Below are positions 8,068 to 24,181 of a DNA stretch of 64,000 bases, in pieces; positions within the stretch are counted from its first letter, which is position 1; each line of letters opens with the position of its first letter. Both the position numbers and the translations under genes were made by a program. The notes beneath the pieces were generated by a model. It was given only the letters and a program-made list of their open reading frames with translations. It was not told the origin of the DNA and did not search any database. Origin of the DNA: Knoellia aerolata DSM 18566 (GTDB lineage Bacteria > Actinomycetota > Actinomycetes > Actinomycetales > Dermatophilaceae); NCBI RefSeq assembly GCF_000768695.1, contig NZ_AVPL01000001.1:124001-188000 (forward strand). Direction: 5' to 3'.

Positions 8068-8877
8068 ATGACACTCACGATGCGCCGCTCCAGCGGTGCG
8101 GCTCTCGCACTCGCCGGACTGCTCACGCTCGGCGCCTGCGGCTCGGGCGACACCGGCTCGGCCGAGTCCGGCTCGGGCGGCTCCGGGTCGACCGACACGA
8201 AGGCCTCGGGTTCCGCGTCCGCGGGGACCAAGGCCGCGGCCGAGGGCGACAAGGTCGACGCCGGCGAGGTGGCGGCACGCATGGTCGCGGCGATGGAGAA
8301 GGCCGGCAGCGGCACGATGACGATGGACACCGGCGGCGAGACCGCCACGGGGGACTTCCGCTACGTCGACGGCAAGCTCGAGCAGCACACCACGGTCCCG
8401 ATCGAGGGCTCCGAGATGGAGATCATCGCCGTCGGCGACTTCGTCTACCTCAAGGGACTTCCGGGGCAGGCCAAGCCGTGGGTCAAGATCGACCCCGCCG
8501 CCGACGACCCGGTGAGCCAGATGTTCAAGGGCATCGTCGAGGGCGGCGTCAGCGACCCGTCCAGGATGGCCGCCAACCTCAAGGGCACGCAGGCGACGGT
8601 CAAGGCCACGTCCGCCGACAGCACCACCTACGAGTTCTCGGTCGACCCGGCCAAGGCCATGGGCGCGACCGCGTCCCCGAGCCCGTCGGCGAGCGCCTCG
8701 GCGCCGCCGCTGGCCATGGTCTACGTCCTCGACAAGGAGGACCGCCCGGTCACCATCTCCACCCAGGTCGCCAACCAGTCGATCGAGGTCACCTACGGCG
8801 ACTGGGGCAAGAAGGTCGAGATCACCGAGCCACCCGCGGACCAGGTCGGTCCGATGAGCTTCCCCTCCGCCGGCTGA
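8068..8877 (+). CDS. LppX/LprG-like secreted lipoprotein
   Basis: 269 residues with a lipoprotein signal: charged MRRS, hydrophobic GAALALAGLLTLGAC, and lipobox LGAC (Cys about 27), then a Ser/Gly-rich linker. The body has the pattern of the LppX_LprAFG family, which binds lipids in a hydrophobic cavity: MVAAMEKAGSGTMTMDTGG, DFVYLKGLPGQAKPWVKID and a C-terminal VTYGDWGKKVEI. In mycobacteria relatives carry triacylated glycolipids to the outer layer; here the cargo is unknown. It has its own ribosome site (AGGGGAGGGAA) and splits rplA from rplJ, which are adjacent in many bacteria. Confidence 0.7.
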   Translation: MTLTMRRSSGAALALAGLLTLGACGSGDTGSAESGSGGSGSTDTKASGSASAGTKAAAEGDKVDAGEVAARMVAAMEKAGSGTMTMDTGGETATGDFRYVDGKLEQHTTVPIEGSEMEIIAVGDFVYLKGLPGQAKPWVKIDPAADDPVSQMFKGIVEGGVSDPSRMAANLKGTQATVKATSADSTTYEFSVDPAKAMGATASPSPSASASAPPLAMVYVLDKEDRPVTISTQVANQSIEVTYGDWGKKVEITEPPADQVGPMSFPSAG

Positions 8878-8925
8878 CCCCAGCCACGCCCGCCACCCCA
8901 GCCACCCCAGCCGCCCCCGGCTGCC

Positions 8926-9108
8926 GCAGCGTCCGCAACCCTGGTCGAGAACCCGACCAGGGTTGCGGACGCACGCAGCCGGCATACGTCAGCGTCCGCA
9001 AGGGTGGTCGTGAACCTGACCAGGGTTGCGGACGCACGCAGCCGGCATACGTCAGCGTCCGCAAAGGTGGTCGCGGTCCTGACCAGGGTTGCGGACGCAC
9101 GCAGCGGG
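8926..9108. repeat. Three tandem 63-bp repeats, each containing a long stem-loop
   Basis: Units start at 8929, 8992 and 9055. Each reads GCGTCCGCAA...TGGTCG, a short loop, then GACCAGGGTTGCGGACGC; the first unit is a perfect 19-bp stem (8929-8947 with 8954-8972). Units 2 and 3 have 3-4 changed bases only in the inner left arm. The linkers after units 1 and 2 contain CCGGCATACGTCA, that is one GTATGCCG word each. They lie between the lipoprotein stop and the rplJ promoter and may terminate the lipoprotein transcript. The same stem ends recur at 18486, 19119 and 61133. Confidence 0.85.
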
Positions 9109-9132
9109 CGCCCGACGGAGGTCGCTGGGGTC

Positions 9133-9165
9133 GATTTGGTCGCCGGGGCGTCGCGCCACTACTGT
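9133..9165 (+). promoter_or_regulatory. rplJ promoter with GATTTGG element
   Basis: GATTTGG (9133-9139) lies 27 bases before TACTGT (9160-9165). The same arrangement precedes rpsL, rpsJ, infA and rplM. Transcription would begin near 9171, just before the L10 leader. Confidence 0.6.
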
Positions 9166-9170
9166 GTCCC

Positions 9171-9330
9171 TTGACCAAAGACCGCCGGTTGTCGGGTGCA
9201 TCCGCACCTGACCGAAGGATCCGCGAGAGCGGGCAACCAGCGCAGGCCGAGTTTCGACCACATGCGACCTCATCGTCGCGTCTGCTTGAGCCCCGCGCCC
9301 TGCGCCGGGGCTCATTCTCGTTCGTGGCTC
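9171..9330 (+). ncRNA. L10 leader (autoregulatory mRNA leader of rplJ-rplL)
   Basis: The segment TTGACCAAAGACCGCCGGTT (9171-9190), followed by GAAGGATCCGCGAGAGCGGG and CAACCAGCGCAGG, has the characteristic conserved blocks of the actinobacterial L10 leader. In other bacteria this RNA mimics the 23S site bound by the L10(L12)4 complex, so excess protein represses its own mRNA. A GC-rich hairpin follows (GAGCCCC 9288-9294 with GGGGCTC 9307-9313, then ATTCTCGTTC) and could be the attenuator. Boundaries are approximate. Confidence 0.8.
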
Positions 9331-9367
9331 CTTCACCCGATGGTCGTACCGACGGAAGGAGGCCCGA

Positions 9368-10006
9368 ATGTCTCGTGCAGACAAGACCGCGGCGATCGCC
9401 GAGCTCGCGGAGAAGTTCCGTAGCTCCAACGCCACTGTCCTCACGGAGTACCGCGGGCTCTCGGTGAAGCAGATCACCGACCTTCGCGCCGCCCTTCGTG
9501 GCAACGCGACCTACGCCGTGGTCAAGAACACGCTGACCGAGCTCGCCGCCAAGGAGGCCGGAGTCACGGCCTTCGACGGGCAGCTGGTGGGACCCTCCGC
9601 CATCGCCTTCGTCGACGGTGACCCGGTCGAGGCCGCCAAGGGCCTGCGTGACTTCGCCAAGGCACACCCCCTCCTCGTGATCAAGAGCGGCCTGCTCGAC
9701 GGCAAGGCGCTCTCGGCCGAGGACATCACCAAGCTCGCGGCCCTCGAGTCCCGCGAGGTCCTCCTCGCCAAGCTGGCCGGCGCCATGAACGCCTCGCTCA
9801 GCAAGGCTGTCTACCTCTTCGCCGCTCCGTTGTCGCAGACCGCTCGGGTCGTCGACGCCTTGCGGGCCAAGGTCGAGGCAGAGGGCCCGATCGGTGGCTC
9901 TGACGCTGCGCCCGCAGCCGAGACCGCTGGTGAAGAGACCCCCGCCGACGCCGCACCTGCGGCCGAGGCAACCGCAGACGTCGCCACGGGTGGCGACGAC
10001 GCCTGA
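9368..10006 (+). CDS. rplJ: 50S ribosomal protein L10
   Basis: 212 residues; the E. coli protein is 165. The core ([20 protein letters not shown]..., [18 protein letters not shown]) is followed by the long helix that holds L7/L12 dimers (about 155-177) and an Ala/Glu/Pro-rich tail of about 35 residues ending ATGGDDA. L10 builds the stalk base that recruits translation GTPases. ATG 9368 has a strong GGAAGGAGG ribosome site. Regulation is probably by the L10 leader just upstream. Confidence 0.97.
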   Translation: MSRADKTAAIAELAEKFRSSNATVLTEYRGLSVKQITDLRAALRGNATYAVVKNTLTELAAKEAGVTAFDGQLVGPSAIAFVDGDPVEAAKGLRDFAKAHPLLVIKSGLLDGKALSAEDITKLAALESREVLLAKLAGAMNASLSKAVYLFAAPLSQTARVVDALRAKVEAEGPIGGSDAAPAAETAGEETPADAAPAAEATADVATGGDDA

Positions 10007-10087
10007 GCCCGCGCGTCTCGACGCACGGACCCAGGTTTTCCACCTCACCGCCACTCACGGCATACACAGAAGTAGAAAGGCGCCATC

Positions 10088-10477
10088 ATGGCCAAGCTCA
10101 GCACCGACGAGCTCCTTGAGGCTTTCAAGGAGATGACCCTCATCGAGCTCTCCGAGTTCGTCAAGCAGTTCGAGGACACCTTCGGCGTCACCGCCGCCGC
10201 GCCCGTCGCGGTTGCCGGTGCAGCCCCCGCCGGTGGTGGCGGCGACGCCGCTGCCGTCGAGGAGCAGGACGAGTTCGACGTCGTCCTCATCGCCGCCGGC
10301 GACAAGAAGATCGCCGTCATCAAGGAGGTCCGCGCCCTGACCTCCCTCGGTCTCAAGGAGGCCAAGGACCTCGTCGACGGCGCCCCCAAGGCCGTCCTCG
10401 AGAAGGTCGACAAGGCCGCGGCCGACAAGGCCAAGGAGCAGCTCGAGGGCGCAGGCGCGACCGTCGAGCTCAAGTGA
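10088..10477 (+). CDS. rplL: 50S ribosomal protein L7/L12
   Basis: 129 residues. The N-terminal dimerisation helices ([20 protein letters not shown]) are followed by an Ala/Gly/Pro hinge (about 35-58) and the C-terminal factor-binding domain with [20 protein letters not shown] and [17 protein letters not shown]. It forms the flexible multimeric stalk that activates EF-Tu and EF-G. ATG 10088 follows AGAAAGG, 81 bases after rplJ. A 19-bp terminator follows. Confidence 0.98.
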   Translation: MAKLSTDELLEAFKEMTLIELSEFVKQFEDTFGVTAAAPVAVAGAAPAGGGGDAAAVEEQDEFDVVLIAAGDKKIAVIKEVRALTSLGLKEAKDLVDGAPKAVLEKVDKAAADKAKEQLEGAGATVELK

Positions 10478-10509
10478 GCTGAGCCTCGACAGAGGCTGAA
10501 TCACCTCGC

Positions 10510-10549
10510 GAACGGGCGGGACGGATCCTCGGATCCGTCCCGCCCGTTC
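10510..10549 (+). terminator. Terminator after rplL
   Basis: A perfect 19-bp stem, GAACGGGCGGGACGGATCC, with a two-base TC loop. It separates the L10 operon from rpoBC, so rpoB depends mainly on its own promoter or on partial read-through. Confidence 0.88.
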
Positions 10550-10902
10550 CGTGTCCCCCCAGGCGACACGCGCAACGGGCCGACGACAGCGCTTGACGTC
10601 CGGCGCTGCGCGAGTCATCCTTTCCGGGTCACACCGCGTGCCTGCCGCATGCGACGGCTGACCGGACCTGCGTCCGCCCCGCGAGGGGCGCGATTGGACA
10701 GGGTTGGACGGGCGTGCCCTTTTTGGTCTAGACTCGTGCTTTGCCCTGCCCATGACCTCCGTCCGCTCCCGCCGAGCGTCCTCTGCCGTGCCCCCGCCGC
10801 ACCCCGGCTACTGCACGGCGTGGCCGCACCAAGGCACGAGCACTCGGGAGTCCTGGGTCGTGCGACCTCCGTACCAACACATGGCCAGTGGAAGGACCAT
10901 CC
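10550..10902 (+). promoter_or_regulatory. rpoB promoter and leader region
   Basis: A 350-base gap without a gene. The best promoter is TTGGAC (10704-10709), 19 bases, TAGACT (10729-10734), preceded by no obvious activator site. The untranslated leader would be about 160 bases. I see nothing recognisable in 10550-10700. Confidence 0.5.
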
Positions 10903-14391
<3,489 letters not shown>

Positions 14392-14394
14392 CCC

Positions 14395-14446
14395 GTATGC
14401 CGTGCGCTCCCGTCCGCACACCGCGCTCGGCGAGCGCACGGCATAC
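14395..14446 (+). terminator. Hairpin between rpoB and rpoC formed by paired GTATGCCG words
   Basis: GTATGCCGTGCGCTC (14395-14409) pairs with GAGCGCACGGCATAC (14432-14446), a perfect 15-bp stem with a 22-base loop. It starts three bases after the rpoB stop. Because rpoB and rpoC are normally cotranscribed, it is more likely an attenuator, a processing site or a 3'-stabilising element than a full terminator. An AT-rich TTCTGATTTAGCTAGAGC (14470-14487) before rpoC might be a weak internal promoter. Confidence 0.7.
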
Positions 14447-14504
14447 CCAGCCTGCTGACGACCCACAATTCTGATTTAGCTAGAGCAACGAGAGAAGGAA
14501 CCAC

Positions 14505-18395
<3,891 letters not shown>

Positions 18396-18416
18396 GGTCT
18401 GACGCACCCGTTCGAC

Positions 18417-18461
18417 AAGGGCGGGTATGCCGTGTGGTCACCACACGGCATACCCGCCCTT
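18417..18461 (+). terminator. Terminator after rpoC containing paired GTATGCCG words
   Basis: A perfect 21-bp stem (18417-18437 with 18441-18461) with loop TCA. The stem is AAGGGCGG-GTATGCCG-TGTGG, so both arms carry the octamer. It begins 21 bases after the rpoC stop. Confidence 0.92.
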
Positions 18462-18485
18462 CGTCGTGGGGTTACCTCCTTGCTG

Positions 18486-18527
18486 CGTCTGCGGATGTGG
18501 CGGCTAGAACCGCCACATCCGCAGACG
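18486..18527. repeat. Stem-loop with CGTCTGCG/CGCAGACG ends
   Basis: CGTCTGCGGATGTGGCGG (18486-18503), loop CTAGAA, and a perfect 18-bp complement (18510-18527). It belongs to the recurring CGTCYGC-bounded family seen at 8929, 19119 and 61133. It lies between the rpoC terminator and the acetyltransferase start. Confidence 0.8.
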
Positions 18528-18550
18528 TAACGGGATGAGAGGCTGGGCCC

Positions 18551-19084
18551 ATGCGTGACGACATGACCATCAGGCGCGAGCAGCCCACGGACCACGCGCA
18601 GATCGCCGCGCTGCACGACGACGCGTTCCCGCGCGTCGAGGGGGCCGCCCGCTCGGTGGAGTCGAGCCTGGTCGACGAGCTGCGGGGCGACGGGGACGTC
18701 ATCGACGAGCTCACCTTCGTCGCCGAGCTCGACGGCGTCGTCGTCGGGCACGTCATGTGCTCCACCGCGACGCTGGGGGAGTCGCCCTCGGTGGGCCTGG
18801 GGCCGATCGCCGTCACCCCCGAGCTGCAGCGGCAGGGGATCGGCGCGGCGCTCATGGCCTCGGTCATCGCCTCGGCCGAGCAGCGCGGCGACGCGGTGAT
18901 CGTCCTGCTCGGGGACCCCGCCTACTACGCGCACTTCGGCTTCGTCCCCGCGGGCGAGCTGGGCATCGGCTGCCCGGGCCCGTGGGACCCGGCCCACTTC
19001 CAGGCGAAGACGCTGCGCGCCTGGCGCCCCGAGCAGGCGGGCCCGTTCCGGTACGCCCCCGCCTTCGAGCGCCTCGACGCCTGA
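18551..19084 (+). CDS. GNAT family N-acetyltransferase (YhbS-like)
   Basis: 177 residues. The GNAT fold is clear: IRREQPTDHAQIAALHDDAF at the start, strand FVAELDGVVVGHVM, the acetyl-CoA loop PELQRQGIGAALM (about 97-109), then VIVLLGDPAYYAHFGFVPA, which is typical of YhbS-type proteins. The acceptor is unknown. ATG 18563 is an alternative start. It is a single cistron flanked on both sides by CGTCTGCG stem-loops, inserted between rpoC and rpsL. Confidence 0.85.
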   Translation: MRDDMTIRREQPTDHAQIAALHDDAFPRVEGAARSVESSLVDELRGDGDVIDELTFVAELDGVVVGHVMCSTATLGESPSVGLGPIAVTPELQRQGIGAALMASVIASAEQRGDAVIVLLGDPAYYAHFGFVPAGELGIGCPGPWDPAHFQAKTLRAWRPEQAGPFRYAPAFERLDA

Positions 19085-19118
19085 CATCGCTGTCCCGCCG
19101 CGCCGCCACCCCTCGTTG

Positions 19119-19160
19119 CGTCTGCGCCAACGGTCGCCAGGGCGACCGTTGGCGCAGACG
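19119..19160. repeat. Stem-loop with CGTCTGCG/CGCAGACG ends
   Basis: A perfect 20-bp stem, CGTCTGCGCCAACGGTCGCC (19119-19138), with loop AG and its complement 19141-19160. It is the strongest member of the CGTCYGC-bounded family and lies 34 bases after the acetyltransferase stop, so it probably terminates that transcript. Confidence 0.85.
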
Positions 19161-19185
19161 TTGCGGGGGAGGGGGAGGTCGGGGC

Positions 19186-19217
19186 GATTTGGTGCCCTCC
19201 TCGCATGCCGGTATCGT
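19186..19217 (+). promoter_or_regulatory. rpsL operon promoter with GATTTGG element
   Basis: GATTTGG (19186-19192) lies 26 bases before TATCGT (19212-19217). The arrangement matches the rplJ, rpsJ, infA and rplM promoters. It implies a leader of about 235 bases before rpsL. Confidence 0.6.
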
Positions 19218-19368
19218 GGATCCGCGTGTCTGGCTAGGACCAGACGACACGAGCCGCGTGCGTCAGCGCACGGCCGCCCACCTCTCGCCGGGCACCCCAT
19301 TCCACGACCGAGTCACCCCAGGGTGACGCGGGCTGGCGCGGGGAGTGCAGGGGAGAGCACCCGGAGTG

Positions 19369-19391
19369 ACACGCCCGACCTCGGGGGTCGA
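19369..19391 (+). promoter_or_regulatory. 23-base leader segment identical to one upstream of rpsJ
   Basis: The 23 bases starting GACACGCCCGACC are identical to 26294-26316 upstream of rpsJ. They include a small hairpin (CGACC/GGTCG). The segment lies 67 bases before the rpsL start and 58 before the rpsJ start, inside both transcribed leaders. A shared regulator or protein-binding site is inferred. Confidence 0.6.
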
Positions 19392-19458
19392 CGCTCCGGA
19401 CACCCCAAGGAGTCGCGGCAACCGCCGCGACATCGACCAGACAGACAAAGGATCCAGG

Positions 19459-19833
19459 TTGCCTACCATCAACCAGCTGGTGCGCAAGGGCCGGCAGGAC
19501 AAGGTCACGAAGACGACCACTCCTGCCCTCAAGGGCTCTCCGCAGCGCCGCGGTGTGTGTACCCGCGTGTACACCACCACCCCCAAGAAGCCGAACTCCG
19601 CGCTCCGCAAGGTCGCGCGCGTCAAGCTCACCTCGGGCATCGAGGTCACGGCCTACATCCCCGGTGAGGGTCACAACCTCCAGGAGCACTCCATCGTGCT
19701 CGTCCGCGGTGGCCGTGTGAAGGACCTTCCCGGCGTCCGCTACAAGATCGTCCGCGGCTCGCTCGACACCCAGGGTGTCAAGGGCCGCAAGCAGGCTCGC
19801 AGCCGCTACGGCGCCAAGAAGGAGAAGAAGTAA
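19459..19833 (+). CDS. rpsL: 30S ribosomal protein S12
   Basis: 124 residues from TTG 19459 (AAAGGA 6 bases upstream), giving [15 protein letters not shown]. Lys43 and Lys88, the residues changed in streptomycin resistance, are both wild type ([11 protein letters not shown] and [11 protein letters not shown]). S12 lies at the decoding centre. The stop TAA shares its last A with the ATG of rpsG (TAATG), so translation is coupled. Confidence 0.97.
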   Translation: MPTINQLVRKGRQDKVTKTTTPALKGSPQRRGVCTRVYTTTPKKPNSALRKVARVKLTSGIEVTAYIPGEGHNLQEHSIVLVRGGRVKDLPGVRYKIVRGSLDTQGVKGRKQARSRYGAKKEKK

Positions 19834-20303
19834 TGCCCCGTAAAGGCCCCGCGCCCAAGCGCCCGCTGCTCATCGACCCGGTCTACCAGAGCCCGCTCGT
19901 GACCCAGCTGGTCAACAAGATCCTCCTCGACGGCAAGAAGTCCATCGCCGAGACCATCGTCTACGGCGCCCTCGAGGGTGCCCGCGAGAAGACCGGCACC
20001 GACCCCGTGCTGCTCCTCAAGCGCGCGCTCGACAACATCAAGCCCACGCTCGAGGTCAAGTCCCGCCGCGTCGGTGGCGCCACCTACCAGGTGCCGATCG
20101 AGGTCAAGCCCAACCGGGCCGTGACCCTGTCGCTGCGCTGGCTGGTCGGCTACTCGCGTCAGCGTCGTGAGAAGACGATGACCGAGCGCCTCATGAACGA
20201 GATCCTCGACGCCTCCAACGGCCTCGGCGCCGCAGTCAAGCGCCGCGAGGACACCCACAAGATGGCCGAGTCGAACCGGGCCTTCGCGCACTACCGCTGG
20301 TGA
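19833..20303 (+). CDS. rpsG: 30S ribosomal protein S7
   Basis: 156 residues, full length: [18 protein letters not shown], the RNA-binding segment ARSKNLD-like [19 protein letters not shown], and [10 protein letters not shown] at the end. S7 nucleates assembly of the 30S head and contacts E-site tRNA. The fusA gene follows after 144 bases that carry a composite GTATGCCG-bounded hairpin. Confidence 0.97.
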   Translation: MPRKGPAPKRPLLIDPVYQSPLVTQLVNKILLDGKKSIAETIVYGALEGAREKTGTDPVLLLKRALDNIKPTLEVKSRRVGGATYQVPIEVKPNRAVTLSLRWLVGYSRQRREKTMTERLMNEILDASNGLGAAVKRREDTHKMAESNRAFAHYRW

Positions 20304-20312
20304 CAGCGACCG

Positions 20313-20367
20313 GTATGCCGGCCCACGCAGAGCGCGGGACCCGCGCCCACCGCGCGGGCCGGCATAC
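20313..20367. repeat. Composite inverted-repeat element bounded by GTATGCCG/CGGCATAC, sister of 7027-7084
   Basis: CCGGTATGCCGGCCC (20311-20325) pairs with GGGCCGGCATACCGG (20356-20370). Inside lies CCCACGCAGAGCGCGGGACC (20322-20341), one base different from the copy at 7040, then CCGCGCCCACCGCGCGG. A separate stem GCAGTTCC/GGAACTGC follows at 20376-20394. It sits between rpsG and fusA, as its relative sits between rplK and rplA. Confidence 0.75.
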
Positions 20368-20447
20368 CGGGACCCGCAGTTCCGTTGGAACTGCCCCCTG
20401 CACGACACAGCACGCAGAACTTCAGCTACCAGGAATGAGATGAACGA

Positions 20448-22565
20448 GTGGCACTCGACGTCCTGACGGACCTGACCATGGTCCGCAACATCGGCATCAT
20501 GGCCCACATCGATGCCGGCAAGACGACGGTGACGGAGCGCATCCTCTTCTACACCGGCGTCAACCACAAGATCGGTGAGACGCACGACGGCGCCTCGACG
20601 ACCGACTGGATGGAGCAGGAGAAGGAGCGCGGCATCACGATCACGTCCGCCGCCGTGACCTCCTTCTGGGGCGACAACCAGGTCAACATCATCGACACCC
20701 CCGGTCACGTCGACTTCACCGTCGAGGTCGAGCGGTCGCTGCGCGTCCTCGACGGCGCCGTCGCCGTCTTCGACGGCAAGGAGGGCGTCGAGCCCCAGTC
20801 CGAGACGGTGTGGCGCCAGGCCGACAAGTACGACGTCCCGCGCATCTGCTTCGTCAACAAGATGGACAAGCTCGGCGCGGACTTCTACTTCACCGTCGAC
20901 ACCATCAAGGACCGCCTCGGTGCGGAGCCGCTCGTCATCCAGCTGCCGATCGGCGCCGAGAACGACTTCCTCGGTGTCATCGACCTGGTCGAGATGCGCG
21001 CCTTGGTGTGGCCCGGTGACTCCAAGGGTGACGTCACCATGGGTGCCAAGTACGAGGTCCAGGAGATCCCCGCGGACCTCCAGGCCAAGGCCGACGAGTA
21101 CCGCCACCACCTCATCGAGCGCGTCGCCGAGTCCGACGACGCCCTCATGGAGAAGTACCTCGGTGGCGAGGACCTCACGGTGGCCGAGATCAAGGCCGGC
21201 ATCCGCACGCTGACCGTCCGCTCCGAGCTCTACCCGATCCTCTGCGGCTCGGCGTTCAAGAACCGTGGCGTCCAGCCGATGCTCGACGCGGTCGTCGACT
21301 ACCTCCCCTCGCCGATCGACGTGCCCCCCATGGTCGGCCACAAGCCGAACCACGAGGAGGTCGAGCTGACCCGCAAGCCGGACACCACCGAGCCGTTCTC
21401 GGCGCTGGCCTTCAAGGTCGCCACGCACCCGTTCTTCGGCACCCTCACCTTCATCCGGGTCTACTCGGGGCACATCTCCGCAGGCACCGCGGTCGTCAAC
21501 ACGACCAAGGGGAAGAAGGAGCGCATCGGCAAGCTCTTCCAGATGCACGCCAACAAGGAGAACCCGGTCGACGAGGCCCTCGCGGGCCACATCTACGCCG
21601 CGATCGGCCTCAAGGACACCACGACCGGTGACACCCTGAGCGACCCCGACCAGCAGATCGTGCTCGAGTCGATGTCGTTCCCGGACCCGGTCATCCAGGT
21701 GGCCATCGAGCCCAAGACCAAGGGTGACCAGGAGAAGCTCTCCACGGCCATCCAGAAGCTCTCCGCCGAGGACCCGACCTTCCAGGTCCACCTCGACGAG
21801 GACACGGGCCAGACGATCATCGCCGGCATGGGCGAGCTCCACCTCGACATCCTCGTCGACCGCATGAAGCGCGAGTTCAAGGTCGAGGCCAACGTCGGCA
21901 AGCCGCAGGTCGCCTACCGCGAGACGATCCGTCGCACGGTCGAGAAGCACGACTACACCCACAAGAAGCAGACGGGTGGGTCGGGCCAGTTCGCCAAGAT
22001 CCAGATCCGCCTCGAGCCCCTCGACACCACCGAGTCCGGTGAGCTGTACGAGTTCGAGAACAAGGTCACCGGCGGGCGCATCCCGCGCGAGTACATCCCG
22101 TCGGTCGACGCCGGCATCCAGGACGCCATGCAGTACGGCGTGCTCGCGGGTTACCCGCTCGTCGGCATCAAGGCCTCGCTGCTGGACGGTTCCTACCACG
22201 ACGTCGACTCCTCGGAGATGGCGTTCAAGATCGCCGGTTCGATGGCGCTCAAGGAGGCCGTCCGCAAGGCCGACCCCGTGCTCCTCGAGCCGATGATGGC
22301 CGTCGAGGTGCGCACTCCCGAGCTCTACATGGGTGACGTCATCGGCGACATCAACTCGCGCCGTGGCCACATCCAGGCCATGGAGGACATCAGCGGCGCC
22401 AAGGTCGTCAAGGGCCTCGTCCCGCTGTCCGAGATGTTCGGCTACGTCGGCGACCTCCGGTCCAAGACTCAGGGCCGGGCGAACTACTCGATGGAGTTCG
22501 ACTCCTACGCCGAGGTTCCCAAGTCCGTGGCCGAGGAGATCATCGCCAAGACCCGGGGCGAGTGA
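20448..22565 (+). CDS. fusA: Elongation factor G
   Basis: 705 residues from GTG 20448. GTPase motifs are in order: [15 protein letters not shown] (about 18-32), GITITSAAV (switch I), [20 protein letters not shown]. Domain II begins near 300 and domains III-V carry the [12 protein letters not shown] signature. EF-G drives ribosome translocation and, with RRF, recycling. No resistance-type change is obvious at the fusidic-acid region, though I cannot score this exactly. Confidence 0.98.
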   Translation: MALDVLTDLTMVRNIGIMAHIDAGKTTVTERILFYTGVNHKIGETHDGASTTDWMEQEKERGITITSAAVTSFWGDNQVNIIDTPGHVDFTVEVERSLRVLDGAVAVFDGKEGVEPQSETVWRQADKYDVPRICFVNKMDKLGADFYFTVDTIKDRLGAEPLVIQLPIGAENDFLGVIDLVEMRALVWPGDSKGDVTMGAKYEVQEIPADLQAKADEYRHHLIERVAESDDALMEKYLGGEDLTVAEIKAGIRTLTVRSELYPILCGSAFKNRGVQPMLDAVVDYLPSPIDVPPMVGHKPNHEEVELTRKPDTTEPFSALAFKVATHPFFGTLTFIRVYSGHISAGTAVVNTTKGKKERIGKLFQMHANKENPVDEALAGHIYAAIGLKDTTTGDTLSDPDQQIVLESMSFPDPVIQVAIEPKTKGDQEKLSTAIQKLSAEDPTFQVHLDEDTGQTIIAGMGELHLDILVDRMKREFKVEANVGKPQVAYRETIRRTVEKHDYTHKKQTGGSGQFAKIQIRLEPLDTTESGELYEFENKVTGGRIPREYIPSVDAGIQDAMQYGVLAGYPLVGIKASLLDGSYHDVDSSEMAFKIAGSMALKEAVRKADPVLLEPMMAVEVRTPELYMGDVIGDINSRRGHIQAMEDISGAKVVKGLVPLSEMFGYVGDLRSKTQGRANYSMEFDSYAEVPKSVAEEIIAKTRGE

Positions 22566-22729
22566 CCGCTAGACTGGTCGCTGGTCCGGATCTGGGCACC
22601 CTGTCGGCACGGCACGACGTTGACAGCGTCCAGAGCAACCACATCCCCAAAGCACCATCCCAGAACGACGCCACGTCCCTCACGGCCGTGTTGCGTTTCA
22701 CCAAAGAAGAGTCCTGAGGAGGACAACAA

Positions 22730-23926
22730 GTGGCGAAGGCAAAGTTCGAGCGGACCAAGCCGCACGTCAACATCGGCACCATCGGTCACATTGACCATGG
22801 AAAGACGACGCTGACGGCTGCGATCTCGAAGGTCCTGCACGACAAGTTCCCGGACCTGAACCCGCAGTTCGCGTTCGACGACATCGACAAGGCGCCCGAG
22901 GAGAAGCAGCGCGGTATCACCATCTCCATCGCGCACATCGAGTACCAGACCGAGAAGCGTCACTACGCCCACGTTGACTGCCCCGGTCACGCGGACTACG
23001 TGAAGAACATGATCACCGGTGCTGCGCAGATGGACGGTGCGATTCTCGTCGTCGCCGCCACTGACGGCCCGATGCCGCAGACCAAGGAGCACATCATCCT
23101 GGCTCGCCAGGTGGGTGTCCCCTACATCGTCGTGGCGCTCAACAAGGCCGACATGGTCGACGACGAGGAGATCCTCGAGCTCGTCGAGATGGAGGTCCGC
23201 GAGCTGCTGTCGACCTACGAGTTCCCCGGCGACGACGTCCCCGTGGTCAAGGTCTCGGCGCTCAAGGCGCTCGAGGGCGACGCCGAGTGGGGCAAGTCGG
23301 TCATCGAGCTCATGGACGCGGTCGACGAGGCCGTCCCGGAGCCCGAGCGTGACGTCGACAAGCCGTTCCTCATGCCCGTCGAGGACGTCTTCACGATCAC
23401 CGGTCGTGGCACCGTCGTCACCGGTCGTATCGAGCGCGGCATCCTCAAGGTCAACGAGGACGTCGAGATCGTCGGCATCCACGAGGGCCCGGCCACCAAG
23501 ACCACGGTCACCGGCATCGAGATGTTCCGCAAGCTCCTCGACGAGGGTCGCGCGGGAGAGAACGTCGGTCTCCTCATCCGTGGCATCAAGCGCGAGGAGG
23601 TCGAGCGCGGGCAGGTCATCTGCAAGCCGGGCTCGATCACCCCGCACACGAACTTCGAGGCCAACGTCGTCATCCTGTCCAAGGACGAGGGCGGCCGTCA
23701 CACGCCGTTCTACGACAACTACCGCCCGCAGTTCTACTTCCGCACCACGGACGTCACCGGCGTCGTCTCGCTGCCCGAGGGCACCGAGATGGTCATGCCC
23801 GGCGACAACACCGAGATGTCGGTCGAGCTCATCCAGCCGATCGCCATGGAAGAGGGCCTCAAGTTCGCCATCCGTGAGGGTGGACGGACCGTCGGCGCCG
23901 GTCGCGTCACCAAGATCACCAAGTGA
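22730..23926 (+). CDS. tuf: Elongation factor Tu
   Basis: 398 residues from GTG 22730 (CTGAGGAGGACA upstream). It has [40 protein letters not shown] and [10 protein letters not shown], then the two beta-barrel domains ending [18 protein letters not shown]-Tu delivers aminoacyl-tRNA to the ribosome. The 164-base gap before it contains TAGACT (22570-22575), a possible -10 for a separate tuf promoter, but no convincing -35. Confidence 0.98.
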   Translation: MAKAKFERTKPHVNIGTIGHIDHGKTTLTAAISKVLHDKFPDLNPQFAFDDIDKAPEEKQRGITISIAHIEYQTEKRHYAHVDCPGHADYVKNMITGAAQMDGAILVVAATDGPMPQTKEHIILARQVGVPYIVVALNKADMVDDEEILELVEMEVRELLSTYEFPGDDVPVVKVSALKALEGDAEWGKSVIELMDAVDEAVPEPERDVDKPFLMPVEDVFTITGRGTVVTGRIERGILKVNEDVEIVGIHEGPATKTTVTGIEMFRKLLDEGRAGENVGLLIRGIKREEVERGQVICKPGSITPHTNFEANVVILSKDEGGRHTPFYDNYRPQFYFRTTDVTGVVSLPEGTEMVMPGDNTEMSVELIQPIAMEEGLKFAIREGGRTVGAGRVTKITK

Positions 23927-23989
23927 CCTTCGGCGACGTCGTCGCCGGGTGATCTGACGCTGGTCGCGTCGCACCGACGCCCCATCGCG

Positions 23990-24025
23990 AAGGGCCCCGT
24001 ATGCCGTCCGGCACACGGGGCCCTT
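23990..24025 (+). terminator. Terminator after tuf, carrying one GTATGCCG word
   Basis: AAGGGCCCCGT (23990-24000) pairs with ACGGGGCCCTT (24015-24025), an 11-bp stem with a 14-base loop. The left arm runs into GTATGCCG (23999-24006); the right arm has only a degenerate copy. Confidence 0.85.
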
Positions 24026-24181
24026 CCGCGTCCCCTCCGCGCCCCCCCCCGTGACGGCGGGCCCGCGCTGTGGACTGACAGGCTCGTGACAGGTTCGCCA
24101 TGGGTCCGCCCCAGTCGAGCGTCCGACAGTGGAGCCAACGAGGTCAGCCACCCGGGCCGGCCCTCACGAGAGGACACCACG

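Noticed and set aside
8926-9108. CRISPR array
   Set aside because: The three repeats are 63 bp with self-complementary arms and no unique spacers of uniform length, and no cas gene is nearby.
19806-22370. 854-codon minus-strand frame opposite rpsG and fusA
   Set aside because: It lies entirely over highly conserved genes and shows only shadow composition.
22566-22729. Separate tuf promoter
   Set aside because: TAGACT at 22570 is a fair -10 but I found no -35 at a usable distance; noted under tuf, not listed as a promoter.
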